Assembly: GCA_947374225.1 (NCBI GenBank)
Contig: CANCAY010000003.1
Coordinates: 107,348-171,347, forward strand
DNA length: 64,000 nucleotides
Source: Chitinophagaceae bacterium
GTDB taxonomy: Bacteria; Bacteroidota; Bacteroidia; Chitinophagales; Chitinophagaceae
Direction: 5' to 3'
Shown: positions 37,666 to 46,225 of the stretch, piece by piece
Layout of the letters: each line of letters begins with the position of its first letter
Position numbering within the stretch: the stretch's first letter is position 1
The notes under the pieces: generated by a model
Told to the model about the DNA's origin: nothing
Database searches by the model: none
Seen by the model: the letters and a program-made list of their open reading frames with translations, nothing else
Translations under genes and position numbers: made by a program

Positions 37666-38220
37666 TTATAAAATTTCTACACTAAAGCGTTTTCCAATAG
37701 GACGATAATCTGGATTTGATTTCTGTTGGATTTTTCCCAAAACCCAAGCAGCTACGCCCCCCAATAGTTTAGGAATATTTCCACTTTCAAAAACATGATC
37801 TTTGTGAATCAGCGAATTGGCAACATTTAAAACAATATAGCCACCACCTGCGGTTTTTAATAATGCCCCGTTGGTAAATACACTATTAAAATGTCCTTTG
37901 TCTTTTGCAAAAGCGCGTATCTCATTAATATGTAAACTCAATGTACCAAGCTTTAATGTGTCTTCTGCGGTAGTTCCATAACCCGTCATGATTTGTTGTA
38001 ATGCAAATTGTTTAACGTCAATAGTGTCGTGTTCTATACGCGAAATATATCCAGTTATCCATTGTTGATTGCTAAATTCAAAACGAATATAATTTCCAAC
38101 GGTAAAATTTTTAACACCCACGCCCTTGTCTTTTAAAACAAGCACTTTTCCGCCCTGGGCAAAATTGTTAAACGCTACCATAAGTAGGATCCAACACAAT
38201 AAGATTGATTTTTTATTCAC
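37666..38220 (-). CDS. Exported protein of unknown function
   Basis: The 184-aa product has a clear signal peptide (MNKKSILLCWILLMVAFNNFAQ). The mature part begins with a beta-rich domain (NYIRFEFSNQQWITGYISRIEHDTI, in parts) and has a hydrophobic helix near 120-135 (LLKTAGGGYIVLNVANS) and another near 150-162. I recognise no family. It is encoded directly between a LysE exporter (12 bp upstream) and mtgA (0 bp), so it may be part of a cell-envelope operon. Confidence 0.7.
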   Translation of the reverse strand: MNKKSILLCWILLMVAFNNFAQGGKVLVLKDKGVGVKNFTVGNYIRFEFSNQQWITGYISRIEHDTIDVKQFALQQIMTGYGTTAEDTLKLGTLSLHINEIRAFAKDKGHFNSVFTNGALLKTAGGGYIVLNVANSLIHKDHVFESGNIPKLLGGVAAWVLGKIQQKSNPDYRPIGKRFSVEIL

Positions 38221-38232
38221 GATACAAATTAC

Positions 38233-38877
38233 TTAATAATAACGAATAGCACTGTAAAATAAGGCGGCACTAAAGATCAAAATTATTATAGCCGAAACTC
38301 TATTTATCCAAATCATGGTTTTTTCGGTTAATTTGGGTCTTAAGGCGCCAGCAAGCATCACTTTAGCCAGATCGGAAACCAATACAAATCCCAAACAGGT
38401 CCCAAAAACAATTAATTTATAAGAAACGGGGTTATTGGTATCACTAGCTGTCGCGTCAATGGCGGCAGTCCAGGCGAACCAAAACAAAAAAACGCTAGGG
38501 TTTAGGGTGTTCATTAAAAAACCAGACATATAACTTTTAATATAATCTCGCTTTCTCATAACCATCTCCTTTTCATCAAAGCCGGTTTCTAAGGTAATTT
38601 TCTTAAAGAGTAGCGTGTACAGGCCCATTAACAATAAAAACCCTGCACCACACATTGCGATTATTGCCTTATGGCTTAATACTAATGCAAAAAAACTAGT
38701 AAACACATTACAAATAAACAAAAGGGTAATGTCGCTAGAAGAAACCCCTGCAACAAAAGCATATCCCGCATTTTTGCCATTCGTTAAACTTTGTTTTAAA
38801 ATTGCAAATATTACAGGACCAATAGAGATACTTAAAATCAAGCCCAGCAATAAACCTTTTAAAATGGGCGCTATCAT
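38233..38877 (-). CDS. LysE-family amino acid exporter
   Basis: The 214-aa product has six hydrophobic helices. The N-terminus LLLGLILSISIGPVIFAILKQSLTNGKNAGYAFVAGVSSSD carries the family signature G-P-x(n)-G (in parts), and FLMNTLNPSVFLFWFAW is the conserved N-P-K/S-x-x-x-F-W element. The cargo cannot be told from sequence. It is 1 bp from the GH3 gene on the same strand. Confidence 0.9.
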   Translation of the reverse strand: MIAPILKGLLLGLILSISIGPVIFAILKQSLTNGKNAGYAFVAGVSSSDITLLFICNVFTSFFALVLSHKAIIAMCGAGFLLLMGLYTLLFKKITLETGFDEKEMVMRKRDYIKSYMSGFLMNTLNPSVFLFWFAWTAAIDATASDTNNPVSYKLIVFGTCLGFVLVSDLAKVMLAGALRPKLTEKTMIWINRVSAIIILIFSAALFYSAIRYY

Positions 38878-38878
38878 A

Positions 38879-40399
38879 TTAGTTATTTAAAATAAAGACT
38901 TTCCAGTCTGTTAACATATCCCCTTTTATAACTCTAGGAAACTTATGCTGACCTCCAATCTTTCCTTTACTATGCATAAAAGCCATGAAAATATTTTCTT
39001 TTAATACAGTAACCTTAACGTCTTTTAGCGCACTTTTTCTTTCCACGGCATAGTCGTCGTTTAGTACTATTAATTTTTCATCAATATTTTTAGCCAATAA
39101 ATTTGCGTCAATATTTTGATCACAAGCAATATACCAATGGTGTCCAAAAAAATTATTAATAGGCTCTCCAGTAACACAATATTCAGGAATAGAAATATTC
39201 ATTTCCTCGCTTACGAGTTGTATTGCTTTGTTCATATTGTCTACACTCAAATGCTCTCCCACTAAACTCAAAAAATGTTTAGTGCGCCCAGTAATAATTA
39301 TTTCAGCATTTGCTTTATCAATAAAACGAACCGTGTCTCCAATTAAATATCTCCACGCACCAGCGGGTGTACTAATTAGAATAGCATAATCCTTGCCCTC
39401 TTCAACTTCATGTATCATAAGGGTTTCGGGCGATTCTATTAATTCCCCATTGGCATCAAAATTAATATCATCAAAAGGCACAAATTCAAAAAAGATATGC
39501 TGATTATAGGACAATCGCATTCCAGTTGCACCCTGCTTATCCTGCCAAGCTAAAAAGCCTTCACTTGCTAAATAGGTTTCAACATAAGTAATTGGCTTGC
39601 CTAATAATTTTTCAAAACCATGTTTATAAGGTTCAAAGCTTACCCCGCCATGTACAAAAAAAGTTAGGTTCGGCCAGATCTCGTGAATATTATTTAACTT
39701 ATATCGCTCAATCACCATTTCTAAACACATTTGTATCCACGCGGGAACACCAATTATAAAACTGATATCCCAGTCGGGTGCTTTTTCAACAATCTCGTTT
39801 AATTTTTTATTCCAATCTTTTTCTTTTGCTATTTTTTTTCCTGGTTTATAAAAAGGCTGAAACCAGAAGGGTGCTTTTTTTGCAGTAATGCCGCTTAAGT
39901 CCCCAGAATAATAACCGGGCCCTTTTTGCAAGTCGGTGCTACCACCCAAGGTTAACCAACCTCGTCCAAGTGCCGATAAAGGAATGTTTTCATAATTAAA
40001 TAAACTAATCAACTGTTTAATCATGATAGCCTTATTACCCCTTAATAAGTCGTTGGTAACAGGAATATATTTACTAGCAGCTTCACTGGTTCCGCTGCTT
40101 AATGCGAAAAATTTAATTTTTCCAGGCCAACAAATATCAGGCTGACCCTCTAGTGTTTTATGCCACCATTCTGTATATATCTTATTATAATTATATACGG
40201 GGACGTTTTCTTGAAAAGACTTTCCAGCGTGTTTGCTGCGTAATATATTTTCAAAACCAAAACGTTGCCCAAATTCTGTGTAACGGGCGCGACGTAGTAG
40301 CTTTTTAAGAACACGCAATTGTGATCTTCTGGGGCTTCTTGGTGGAATTCCCAAAGCTTTCGTAACGCTTTTTGGTAAGTTAAACTCGAATATGGCCAT
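38879..40399 (-). CDS. GH3 auxin-responsive-promoter family protein, copy 1
   Basis: This 506-aa ANL-superfamily adenylating enzyme homologue has ATP-binding FFALSSGTSEAASKYIPVT, FFVHGGVSFEPYKHGFEKLLG, YLASEGFLAWQD, YAILISTPAGAWRYLIGDTVRF and IITGRTKHFLSLVGEHLS. Plant GH3 enzymes conjugate amino acids to acyl acids; the bacterial role is unknown. The ending SKGKIGGQHKFPRVIKGDM is shared with the second copy at 63135. It may be in an operon with lysE. Confidence 0.92.
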   Translation of the reverse strand: MAIFEFNLPKSVTKALGIPPRSPRRSQLRVLKKLLRRARYTEFGQRFGFENILRSKHAGKSFQENVPVYNYNKIYTEWWHKTLEGQPDICWPGKIKFFALSSGTSEAASKYIPVTNDLLRGNKAIMIKQLISLFNYENIPLSALGRGWLTLGGSTDLQKGPGYYSGDLSGITAKKAPFWFQPFYKPGKKIAKEKDWNKKLNEIVEKAPDWDISFIIGVPAWIQMCLEMVIERYKLNNIHEIWPNLTFFVHGGVSFEPYKHGFEKLLGKPITYVETYLASEGFLAWQDKQGATGMRLSYNQHIFFEFVPFDDINFDANGELIESPETLMIHEVEEGKDYAILISTPAGAWRYLIGDTVRFIDKANAEIIITGRTKHFLSLVGEHLSVDNMNKAIQLVSEEMNISIPEYCVTGEPINNFFGHHWYIACDQNIDANLLAKNIDEKLIVLNDDYAVERKSALKDVKVTVLKENIFMAFMHSKGKIGGQHKFPRVIKGDMLTDWKVFILNN

Positions 40400-40438
40400 G
40401 TACTACAAAAATAGGAATGTTATTTCACCAAACGAACC

Positions 40439-40446
40439 TACTTTTG
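40439..40446 (+). promoter_or_regulatory. Bacteroidota -7 box for the inositol monophosphatase gene
   Basis: TACTTTTG fits TAnnTTTG and ends 4 nt before ATG 40451, so a leaderless transcript is likely. Confidence 0.45.
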
Positions 40447-40450
40447 TCAT

Positions 40451-41227
40451 ATGATTAAAAATACCTTAATAACAGCCGTAGAAGCTGGTGCGGTTGAATT
40501 AAAACGCTTTTTTAATGGGACATTTACCGTTACAAGTAAGGGTAGTTTAAACGACCTGGTTACAGAGGCAGATCATGCATCAGAAAAAGCCATAATAGAC
40601 ATTATTCAAAAGAACCATCCAGATCATTTTATACTAAGCGAGGAAACGGGGGAGATCAAGCAAAATTCTCCTTATAAATGGATCATTGATCCCATTGACG
40701 GTACTATTAATTTCGCCAATGGCATTCCTATTTGTTGTGTAAGTATTGGTGTGGAGTTGAATGGAGAAATCATTTTAGGAGCGGTGTATAATCCTTTTAT
40801 GAATGAAATGTTTTTTGCAGAAAAAGGAAAGGGAGCAACGCTCAATGATATAAAAATTGGAGTGAGTGCAGAGGATAATTTATTAAAAAGCTGTTTGGTA
40901 ACGGGCTTCCCTTATCAATATTTAGATACTGCAAACGGGCCGTTACAAATTTTTGAAAAATTAGTGCGTAAGGCAATTCCGGTAAGAAGACTTGGTAGTG
41001 CAGCGTTGGATTTATGTTGGACAGCGGCAGGAAGATTTGATGGATTTTATGAACATAAATTACAAGCATGGGATAGTGCAGCAGGATTTTTAATAGTAGA
41101 AGAAGCAGGAGGAACGGTAACCGATTTAAAAGGAGACGTCTATAACCCATACCAGCCAGGCATTATAGCGACTAATGGAAAAATCCATGCGCAATTGCAG
41201 GCCCTAGTAAACGGTGGAGATATTTAA
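40451..41227 (+). CDS. suhB: Inositol monophosphatase family protein
   Basis: The 258-aa product has the Mg-site motifs SEETGE, WIIDPIDGTINFANGIP and LQAWDSAAGFLIVEEAGG, with a full-length FIG/IMPase fold. It may dephosphorylate inositol phosphate or a related sugar phosphate. The symbol is by family only, since 3'-phosphoadenosine and fructose phosphatases share these motifs. thiL follows after 51 bp. Confidence 0.9.
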   Translation: MIKNTLITAVEAGAVELKRFFNGTFTVTSKGSLNDLVTEADHASEKAIIDIIQKNHPDHFILSEETGEIKQNSPYKWIIDPIDGTINFANGIPICCVSIGVELNGEIILGAVYNPFMNEMFFAEKGKGATLNDIKIGVSAEDNLLKSCLVTGFPYQYLDTANGPLQIFEKLVRKAIPVRRLGSAALDLCWTAAGRFDGFYEHKLQAWDSAAGFLIVEEAGGTVTDLKGDVYNPYQPGIIATNGKIHAQLQALVNGGDI

Positions 41228-41278
41228 TTCGTTTGTTAAGAACCACACCTTTAATAAAAAAATAATAAGTAAGAATAT

Positions 41279-42313
41279 ATGTCATCAGAAAGAACTGAAA
41301 TTGAAAAACTAGGAGAGTTTGGATTAATAGAGCACTTAACGCAAAATTTTGAAATACAAAATGCGTCAACCATTTTAGCCATTGGGGACGACGCTGCGGT
41401 GATAGACCATTTTGGAAAACAAACAGTGATCAGCACCGACATGTTAATTGAAGGAGTGCACTTTGATTTAATGTACACGCCTTTAAAACATTTAGGATAT
41501 AAGTCGGTGGTAGTAAACCTAAGCGATATTTATGCAATGAATGCACAACCAACGCATATCACAATCAGTATTGGTTTTAGCAACAGATTTAGCTTAGAAG
41601 CATTAGATGAGTTTTATGAAGGTGTAAATATTGCCTGTGAAAAATATGGAGTAGATTTAATTGGAGGAGATACTTCTAGTTCACAAAAAGGATTAATTAT
41701 TTCGGTTACAGCTTTAGGAGAAGTAACCCCAGACACTTATGTAAAAAGAAGTACCGCAGAAAGCGGAGATTTAATTTGTGTGTCGGGTGATTTAGGTGCA
41801 GCGTTTTTAGGATTGACATTAATGGAGCGTGAAAAAAATATTTTCATCGAAAACCCTCAAGTACAACCTAACTTAGAAAACGAAGATTATATAGTAGGTC
41901 GCTTATTAAAACCAGAAGCAAGAAAAGATATAATTGATTTATTAGAAGAAATGAAAGTGGTCCCAACAGCCATGATGGACATTAGTGACGGCTTGAGTAG
42001 TGAGCTATTGCACTTATGTAAACAAAGTGATTTGGGTTGTAGAATTTATGAAGATAAAATTCCACTAAACGAAGCTACAAAGGCCGCCGCCTTTAAGTTT
42101 GGCCTAGACCCTACGGTTTGTGCATTGAACGGCGGAGAGGATTATGAATTAATTTTTACCATGAAGCAGACGGACTATGATAAGATCACCATGCAGGAAG
42201 AAATTAGTGTAATTGGATACATGTGTGATAGAGGAGAAGGTGCCAAGCTAATCACAAAAGGAAATAATCTATTTGATATTACTGCACAGGGTTGGAACGC
42301 TTTTGCAAAATAA
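41279..42313 (+). CDS. thiL: Thiamine-monophosphate kinase
   Basis: The 344-aa enzyme makes thiamine diphosphate from the monophosphate. It has the PurM-like fold: ILAIGDDAAVIDH, VNLSDIYAMNAQPTHITISIG (in parts), VDLIGGDTSSSQKGLIISVTALGEV (in parts), ICVSGDLGAAFLGL, AMMDISDGLSSELLHLC and ALNGGEDYELIFT. No other thi gene is visible nearby. It is convergent with nagA across a weak AT hairpin. Confidence 0.95.
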   Translation: MSSERTEIEKLGEFGLIEHLTQNFEIQNASTILAIGDDAAVIDHFGKQTVISTDMLIEGVHFDLMYTPLKHLGYKSVVVNLSDIYAMNAQPTHITISIGFSNRFSLEALDEFYEGVNIACEKYGVDLIGGDTSSSQKGLIISVTALGEVTPDTYVKRSTAESGDLICVSGDLGAAFLGLTLMEREKNIFIENPQVQPNLENEDYIVGRLLKPEARKDIIDLLEEMKVVPTAMMDISDGLSSELLHLCKQSDLGCRIYEDKIPLNEATKAAAFKFGLDPTVCALNGGEDYELIFTMKQTDYDKITMQEEISVIGYMCDRGEGAKLITKGNNLFDITAQGWNAFAK

Positions 42314-42357
42314 ATTTTATTATATAATTCAAGTTTTAAGAAAAAAAATTTCTAAAA

Positions 42358-43440
42358 CTAACTGACTACAATATTAATCAACTGCCGATCTGCTGTTAAA
42401 CACAATAGGTCGGCATTTTCATTTACTTCAATTTTTCCTGTGATACCATGTTTATTCATAACATTGGCAGGATATAAAGAACACATGCGTACCGCCTCTC
42501 CTAAGTCTAATCCCACTTCTGTTACTAAATTGTTGATAGACTTTAATTGTGTTAAAGCAGATCCACTAAGGGTTCCAGCGGTTTCGTATTTATTTCCAAT
42601 AAGTGCGTGTTGATACAATCCGGTTGACGTGTTAGTAACCGCGTCGGTGATACAAAACAACCTATCACCCATAATTTTTTTAGCTATTTGTATAGCAGCA
42701 AAGTCTACATGAAAACCATCTGCCACTAAACTACACATAGCACGTTTGTGATTAAACAAAGCGCCAACAACACCAGGTGCTCTATGTTGTAAGCCCGTCA
42801 TCGCATTAAACAAATGAGTAGCCACTTTAATTCCGTCGTTAAAATATTTTGTAGCCACTTCATAACTTGCATTGGTGTGACCAGCAGAAACTATAATTCC
42901 ATTTACTTGAATTAATTGGATAATTTCAGGATCACAAACTTCTGGGGCTAGGGTAATCATGCTAATATATTCTTTACCATAGGTTAGTAATTCCTGTATT
43001 TCAACCAAGCTGGGTGCATGAATAACCAATTCGTCGTGTGCGCCTTTTTTAGCTTTATTAATCCAAGGTCCTTCAATATGTAATCCAATACAACCCTTAC
43101 CACCGCTAGTTTTATAAGCTTTAACCGCATCTATTGACTTGTATATAATCTCCTTTGTTTGTGTTGCAATAGTGGGTTGAAAGAAGGCGGCTCCACCTGC
43201 TAAACAATATTTATAAATTTTTTCAATAGTAGCTGCTTCAGGGAATTCAGAAAGTAATTTATCGTAGGCACCATAAATCTGTAAATCAATTAAAGCAGGA
43301 ACCATTAAAGGAATAGAACTTGAATGATCATAGCCCTCTTTTTGTATTGCTGTAATTTTTCCGTTTTCTATTTCCACCACCACTTCAGAAATCCAGTTAT
43401 TACCATTAAATAATTCTTGTACAGAGATGCGCGTTTGCAT
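42358..43440 (-). CDS. nagA: N-acetylglucosamine-6-phosphate deacetylase
   Basis: The product is 360 aa from ATG 43440 (MQTRISVQELFNGNNWISE); an upstream TTG at 43458 adds six residues. Amidohydrolase-type motifs are IGLHIEGPWINKAKKGAHDE (zinc site), VSAGHTNASYEVA, VATHLFNAMTGLQHRAPGVVG (in parts), LVADGFHVDF and FCITDAVTNTS. It removes the acetyl group from GlcNAc-6-P in amino sugar recycling. Only 21 bp separate it from the upstream nitrilase gene. Confidence 0.94.
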   Translation of the reverse strand: MQTRISVQELFNGNNWISEVVVEIENGKITAIQKEGYDHSSSIPLMVPALIDLQIYGAYDKLLSEFPEAATIEKIYKYCLAGGAAFFQPTIATQTKEIIYKSIDAVKAYKTSGGKGCIGLHIEGPWINKAKKGAHDELVIHAPSLVEIQELLTYGKEYISMITLAPEVCDPEIIQLIQVNGIIVSAGHTNASYEVATKYFNDGIKVATHLFNAMTGLQHRAPGVVGALFNHKRAMCSLVADGFHVDFAAIQIAKKIMGDRLFCITDAVTNTSTGLYQHALIGNKYETAGTLSGSALTQLKSINNLVTEVGLDLGEAVRMCSLYPANVMNKHGITGKIEVNENADLLCLTADRQLINIVVS

Positions 43441-43461
43441 ATAATTAATTTGGTTCAATAC

Positions 43462-44340
43462 TTATTGAATATGAAAAAAGTCGGCGTCCTTCCAAAATGG
43501 AAATTTAGAACGCGTATTGTCAATTTCTTCTTTTTGTAAAACGATATGAAAAATGTCTTCTTCATAAGCGCAATGATATAACACTTCCCCTAGGGGTCCT
43601 ACTATCATTGAGTTTCCGCTATGTGCAATATTATTACCATCTAATCCTACTCTATTAACGCCAATAGTGAAACATTGATTTTCTATAGCCCTTGCCGTTA
43701 ACAATGTTTTCCATGCGTGACTTCTTTTCTCTGGCCAATTAGCTACATATAATAACACATCATATTCTGGTGTCAAAGTATTTGAAAAAGAGTTTTCATT
43801 GTCATCGCTTGCATCAACCTTTACCCCTTCATCGCTTGCGTCAACCTTTTCCCTTTCATCGCTTGCTTTCGCAAGCTCTTGTCTTGCCCAAACGGGGAAT
43901 CTAAGATCATAACAAATTTGTAAATTAATTTTCCAACCCTTCACACTTGCAATTAATCTTTTATTTCCGGGAGTATAATGTTGGTCTTCTCCTGCAAAAG
44001 CAAACAAATGCCTTTTGTCATAATACCCCAATTGACCATTCGGCAACATCCAAATGAGTCGATTGTAATATTTTCCGTTGTCGCTTATAATTAAAGAACC
44101 GGTAATTATTGATTTTGTTGCTGTAGACATTCTGCGCATCCAATCCACGGAGGGCCCGTCCATGGTTTCTGCAAATTTTTCAGGCTGCATGCTAAAACCG
44201 GTATTGAACATTTCTGGAAGCACTATAATTTCTGTAGGTTCGGTGATGCCCAATATTTTCTGGCCCAATAAATCCAAATTGGCCCCTTTGTCCTCCCAAA
44301 ACAGGGAAGTTTGTATAATTGAAAATCGAAGTGTTGACAA
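43462..44340 (-). CDS. Nitrilase/omega-amidase family hydrolase with a repeat-containing insertion
   Basis: This 292-aa member of the carbon-nitrogen hydrolase family resembles E. coli YafV (omega-amidase). The catalytic triad is E43 (VLPEMFNTGFS), K109 (YYDKRHLF) and C143 (LQICYDLRFPVW). Between FPVWARQ and YDVLLYVANWP, where relatives join almost directly, residues about 154-192 are inserted. They contain a 27-bp tandem repeat (ASDEREKVD, ASDEGVKVD, ASDDNEN). The insertion falls in a surface loop after the nucleophile. Start TTG 44340. It lies upstream of nagA. Confidence 0.9.
   Translation of the reverse strand: MSTLRFSIIQTSLFWEDKGANLDLLGQKILGITEPTEIIVLPEMFNTGFSMQPEKFAETMDGPSVDWMRRMSTATKSIITGSLIISDNGKYYNRLIWMLPNGQLGYYDKRHLFAFAGEDQHYTPGNKRLIASVKGWKINLQICYDLRFPVWARQELAKASDEREKVDASDEGVKVDASDDNENSFSNTLTPEYDVLLYVANWPEKRSHAWKTLLTARAIENQCFTIGVNRVGLDGNNIAHSGNSMIVGPLGEVLYHCAYEEDIFHIVLQKEEIDNTRSKFPFWKDADFFHIQ
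43807..43882 (-). repeat. In-frame hairpin repeat with 27-bp tandem units, copy 2
   Basis: The minus strand has two 27-bp units beginning GCAAGCGATGA (43866-43840 and 43839-43813) and a third partial unit from 43812. The 5' end (43853-43882 on the plus strand) forms the hairpin GCTTGC-TTTC-GCAAGC. It matches the intergenic copy at 15883-15911 over 29-30 nt, with a compensatory stem change. Confidence 0.65.
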
Positions 44341-44404
44341 TGGTTAGGGTTTTGCTTTGCTAATATCGATCACCTGCTTAATAAAGATACAATAAACTAT
44401 CATT

Positions 44405-44878
44405 TTATCCTTTGTATAAGCTCTGAACAATTGGCTGATATAAGGCGGGTTCAAAGCCTCTTTGTTGTAAAAAAGCATAGGTTTTGGCCATTCTGCTAAG
44501 ACCTCGTTCTCCTTTTAGGCTATTCCATTTTTTGGTAGCCAGTGAAATAAGGGTCTTTTCGTAGTCTTTTGGGTCAATAGCTTTAAGGGCCATTTTGATA
44601 TTAAAGGAACTCACCCTTTTTTGCTGCAAAGCATGGTTTATTTTCACCTTACCCCAGCCCTTGATTCTAAAATGGCCACCAGCAAACTGAAGGGCAAAAC
44701 GTTCTTCATTTAAAAAATTTTCAGAAATCAAATCGGACAAAATTTCTTCCACTTCGCTTTTTGTCATACCTAATTCATATAGCTTATCGCGTACTTCCTG
44801 CTGTGCCCTTTCTTGATAGGCACAAAAGTGACGTATTCTTTGTATAGCTTGCTCTTTGCCGATTCTAATTTTTTTCAT
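44405..44878 (-). CDS. recX: RecX-type regulator of RecA
   Basis: The 157-aa all-helical protein has three RecX repeats: AIQRIRHFCAYQERAQQEVRDKLYELG (in parts), LISENFLNEERFALQFAGGHFRIKGWGKVKI (in parts) and WNSLKGERGLSRMAKTYAFLQQRGFE (in parts). It modulates RecA filaments. It is not adjacent to recA here, which is about 14 kb away. It is divergent from dnaN. Confidence 0.88.
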   Translation of the reverse strand: MKKIRIGKEQAIQRIRHFCAYQERAQQEVRDKLYELGMTKSEVEEILSDLISENFLNEERFALQFAGGHFRIKGWGKVKINHALQQKRVSSFNIKMALKAIDPKDYEKTLISLATKKWNSLKGERGLSRMAKTYAFLQQRGFEPALYQPIVQSLYKG

Positions 44879-44996
44879 CTATGTCAATAAGTAGTGCTAA
44901 AATAGCTTTTTAATCTTAACATTTTACATTAGGTTTGCCCTGATTTATTTGCAGTAATAATTGCAAAATAAATACCAAAAATAAAAATCGCTATTC

Positions 44997-46112
44997 ATGA
45001 AGTTTATTGTCTCTTCTTCTTCTCTTTTAAAACACCTTCAACAAATTTCTGGTGTTATTAATACTAATACAGTATTGCCTATTTTGGAAGATTTTTTATT
45101 CGAAATAGAAGATAAAAAATTAAATATTGTTGCAACCGACTTAGAAACGGTAATGCGTGTTCAAATGGAAGTAGAAAGTAAAGCAAATGGTCGCGTTTGT
45201 ATTCCTGCTAAAATTTTGATTGACTCTTTAAAAAATATTGCAGACCAACCCTTGACTTTTAATATTGAAAAAAATTATGCAGTAGAAATTACGAGCGATA
45301 ATGGAAAGTATAAAGTGATGGGAGAGAATCCAGACAATTTCCCTAAAGAGCCTACAGCGGACGATACCACAGGGTTTAACATGACAAGCGGTGGCTTATT
45401 AACTGCGATAAATAAAACATTATTTGCGGTAAGTGGTGACGATTTACGTCCTGCAATGACGGGTGTATTTTTTGAATTATCAAAAGACAGCGTTCAGTTT
45501 GTAGCTACCGACGCACACCGTTTAGTAAAATATAAAAGAACAGACGTTAAAGCAACTCAAAACGCAAGTTTCATTGTTCCTAAAAAACCATTGAACTTAT
45601 TAAAGAATGCTTTACCAGATAATGACGATCCTATAACAATTAGCTTCAACAACAATCATTTATTTGTGGACCATGGTTCAACACAATTAATTTGTCGTTT
45701 GATTGATGCAAGATTCCCAGATTATAAAGTAGTTATCCCAACCGATAATCCATACCGCTTAACGGTGAACAAGCATGATTTCCAAAATGCTTTACGTCGT
45801 GTAAACGTATTTAGTAATAAGAGCACGAATCAAGTTGCTTTAAATATTACTGGAAATGAATTACAAATGGCAGCGCAGGACATTGACTTCAGTTTTGAAG
45901 GTAATGAGCGTATGAGTTGTGAATATCAGGGCGAAGACATTCAGATTGCATTTAATGCAAAATTCTTAATTGAGATGTTGAGCGCAGCAGATACCGATGA
46001 CGTTTTTATTGAATTGTCTACACCTAGTAAAGCGGGCTTGATCAAGCCTTCAGAACAGGCACCAGGCGAAGATCTATTAATGTTGGTGATGCCTTTGATG
46101 TTGAACAGTTAA
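44997..46112 (+). CDS. dnaN: DNA polymerase III beta sliding clamp
   Basis: The 371-aa product has the three-domain clamp fold starting MKFIVSSSSLLKHLQQISGV. Key blocks are ATDLETVMRV, DDLRPAMTGVFFELSKDSVQFVATDAHRLV (in parts), LICRLIDARFPDYKVVIPTDN (in parts), and the C-terminus LMLVMPLMLNS. It is monocistronic, with its own terminator. In this genome it is not beside dnaA, but it lies within about 30 kb of the parS sites. Confidence 0.97.
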   Translation: MKFIVSSSSLLKHLQQISGVINTNTVLPILEDFLFEIEDKKLNIVATDLETVMRVQMEVESKANGRVCIPAKILIDSLKNIADQPLTFNIEKNYAVEITSDNGKYKVMGENPDNFPKEPTADDTTGFNMTSGGLLTAINKTLFAVSGDDLRPAMTGVFFELSKDSVQFVATDAHRLVKYKRTDVKATQNASFIVPKKPLNLLKNALPDNDDPITISFNNNHLFVDHGSTQLICRLIDARFPDYKVVIPTDNPYRLTVNKHDFQNALRRVNVFSNKSTNQVALNITGNELQMAAQDIDFSFEGNERMSCEYQGEDIQIAFNAKFLIEMLSAADTDDVFIELSTPSKAGLIKPSEQAPGEDLLMLVMPLMLNS

Positions 46113-46160
46113 TTATAGACCCAAATTTTTAGAGTAATCCGTACCATAAAACAACCTAAG

Positions 46161-46189
46161 CCCGATGATATCTGCATAAGAACATCGGG
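46161..46189 (+). terminator. Terminator of dnaN
   Basis: CCCGATG pairs with CATCGGG around a 15-nt loop, with an A-rich 5' flank and a T-run. Confidence 0.82.
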
Positions 46190-46225
46190 TTTTTTATTTA
46201 CATTTATACTATAATATCTATACGC

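Noticed and set aside
42333..42360. AT-rich inverted repeat between thiL and nagA
   Set aside because: It is only A-T pairs with a bulge and has no G-C core, so it is too weak to call a terminator.
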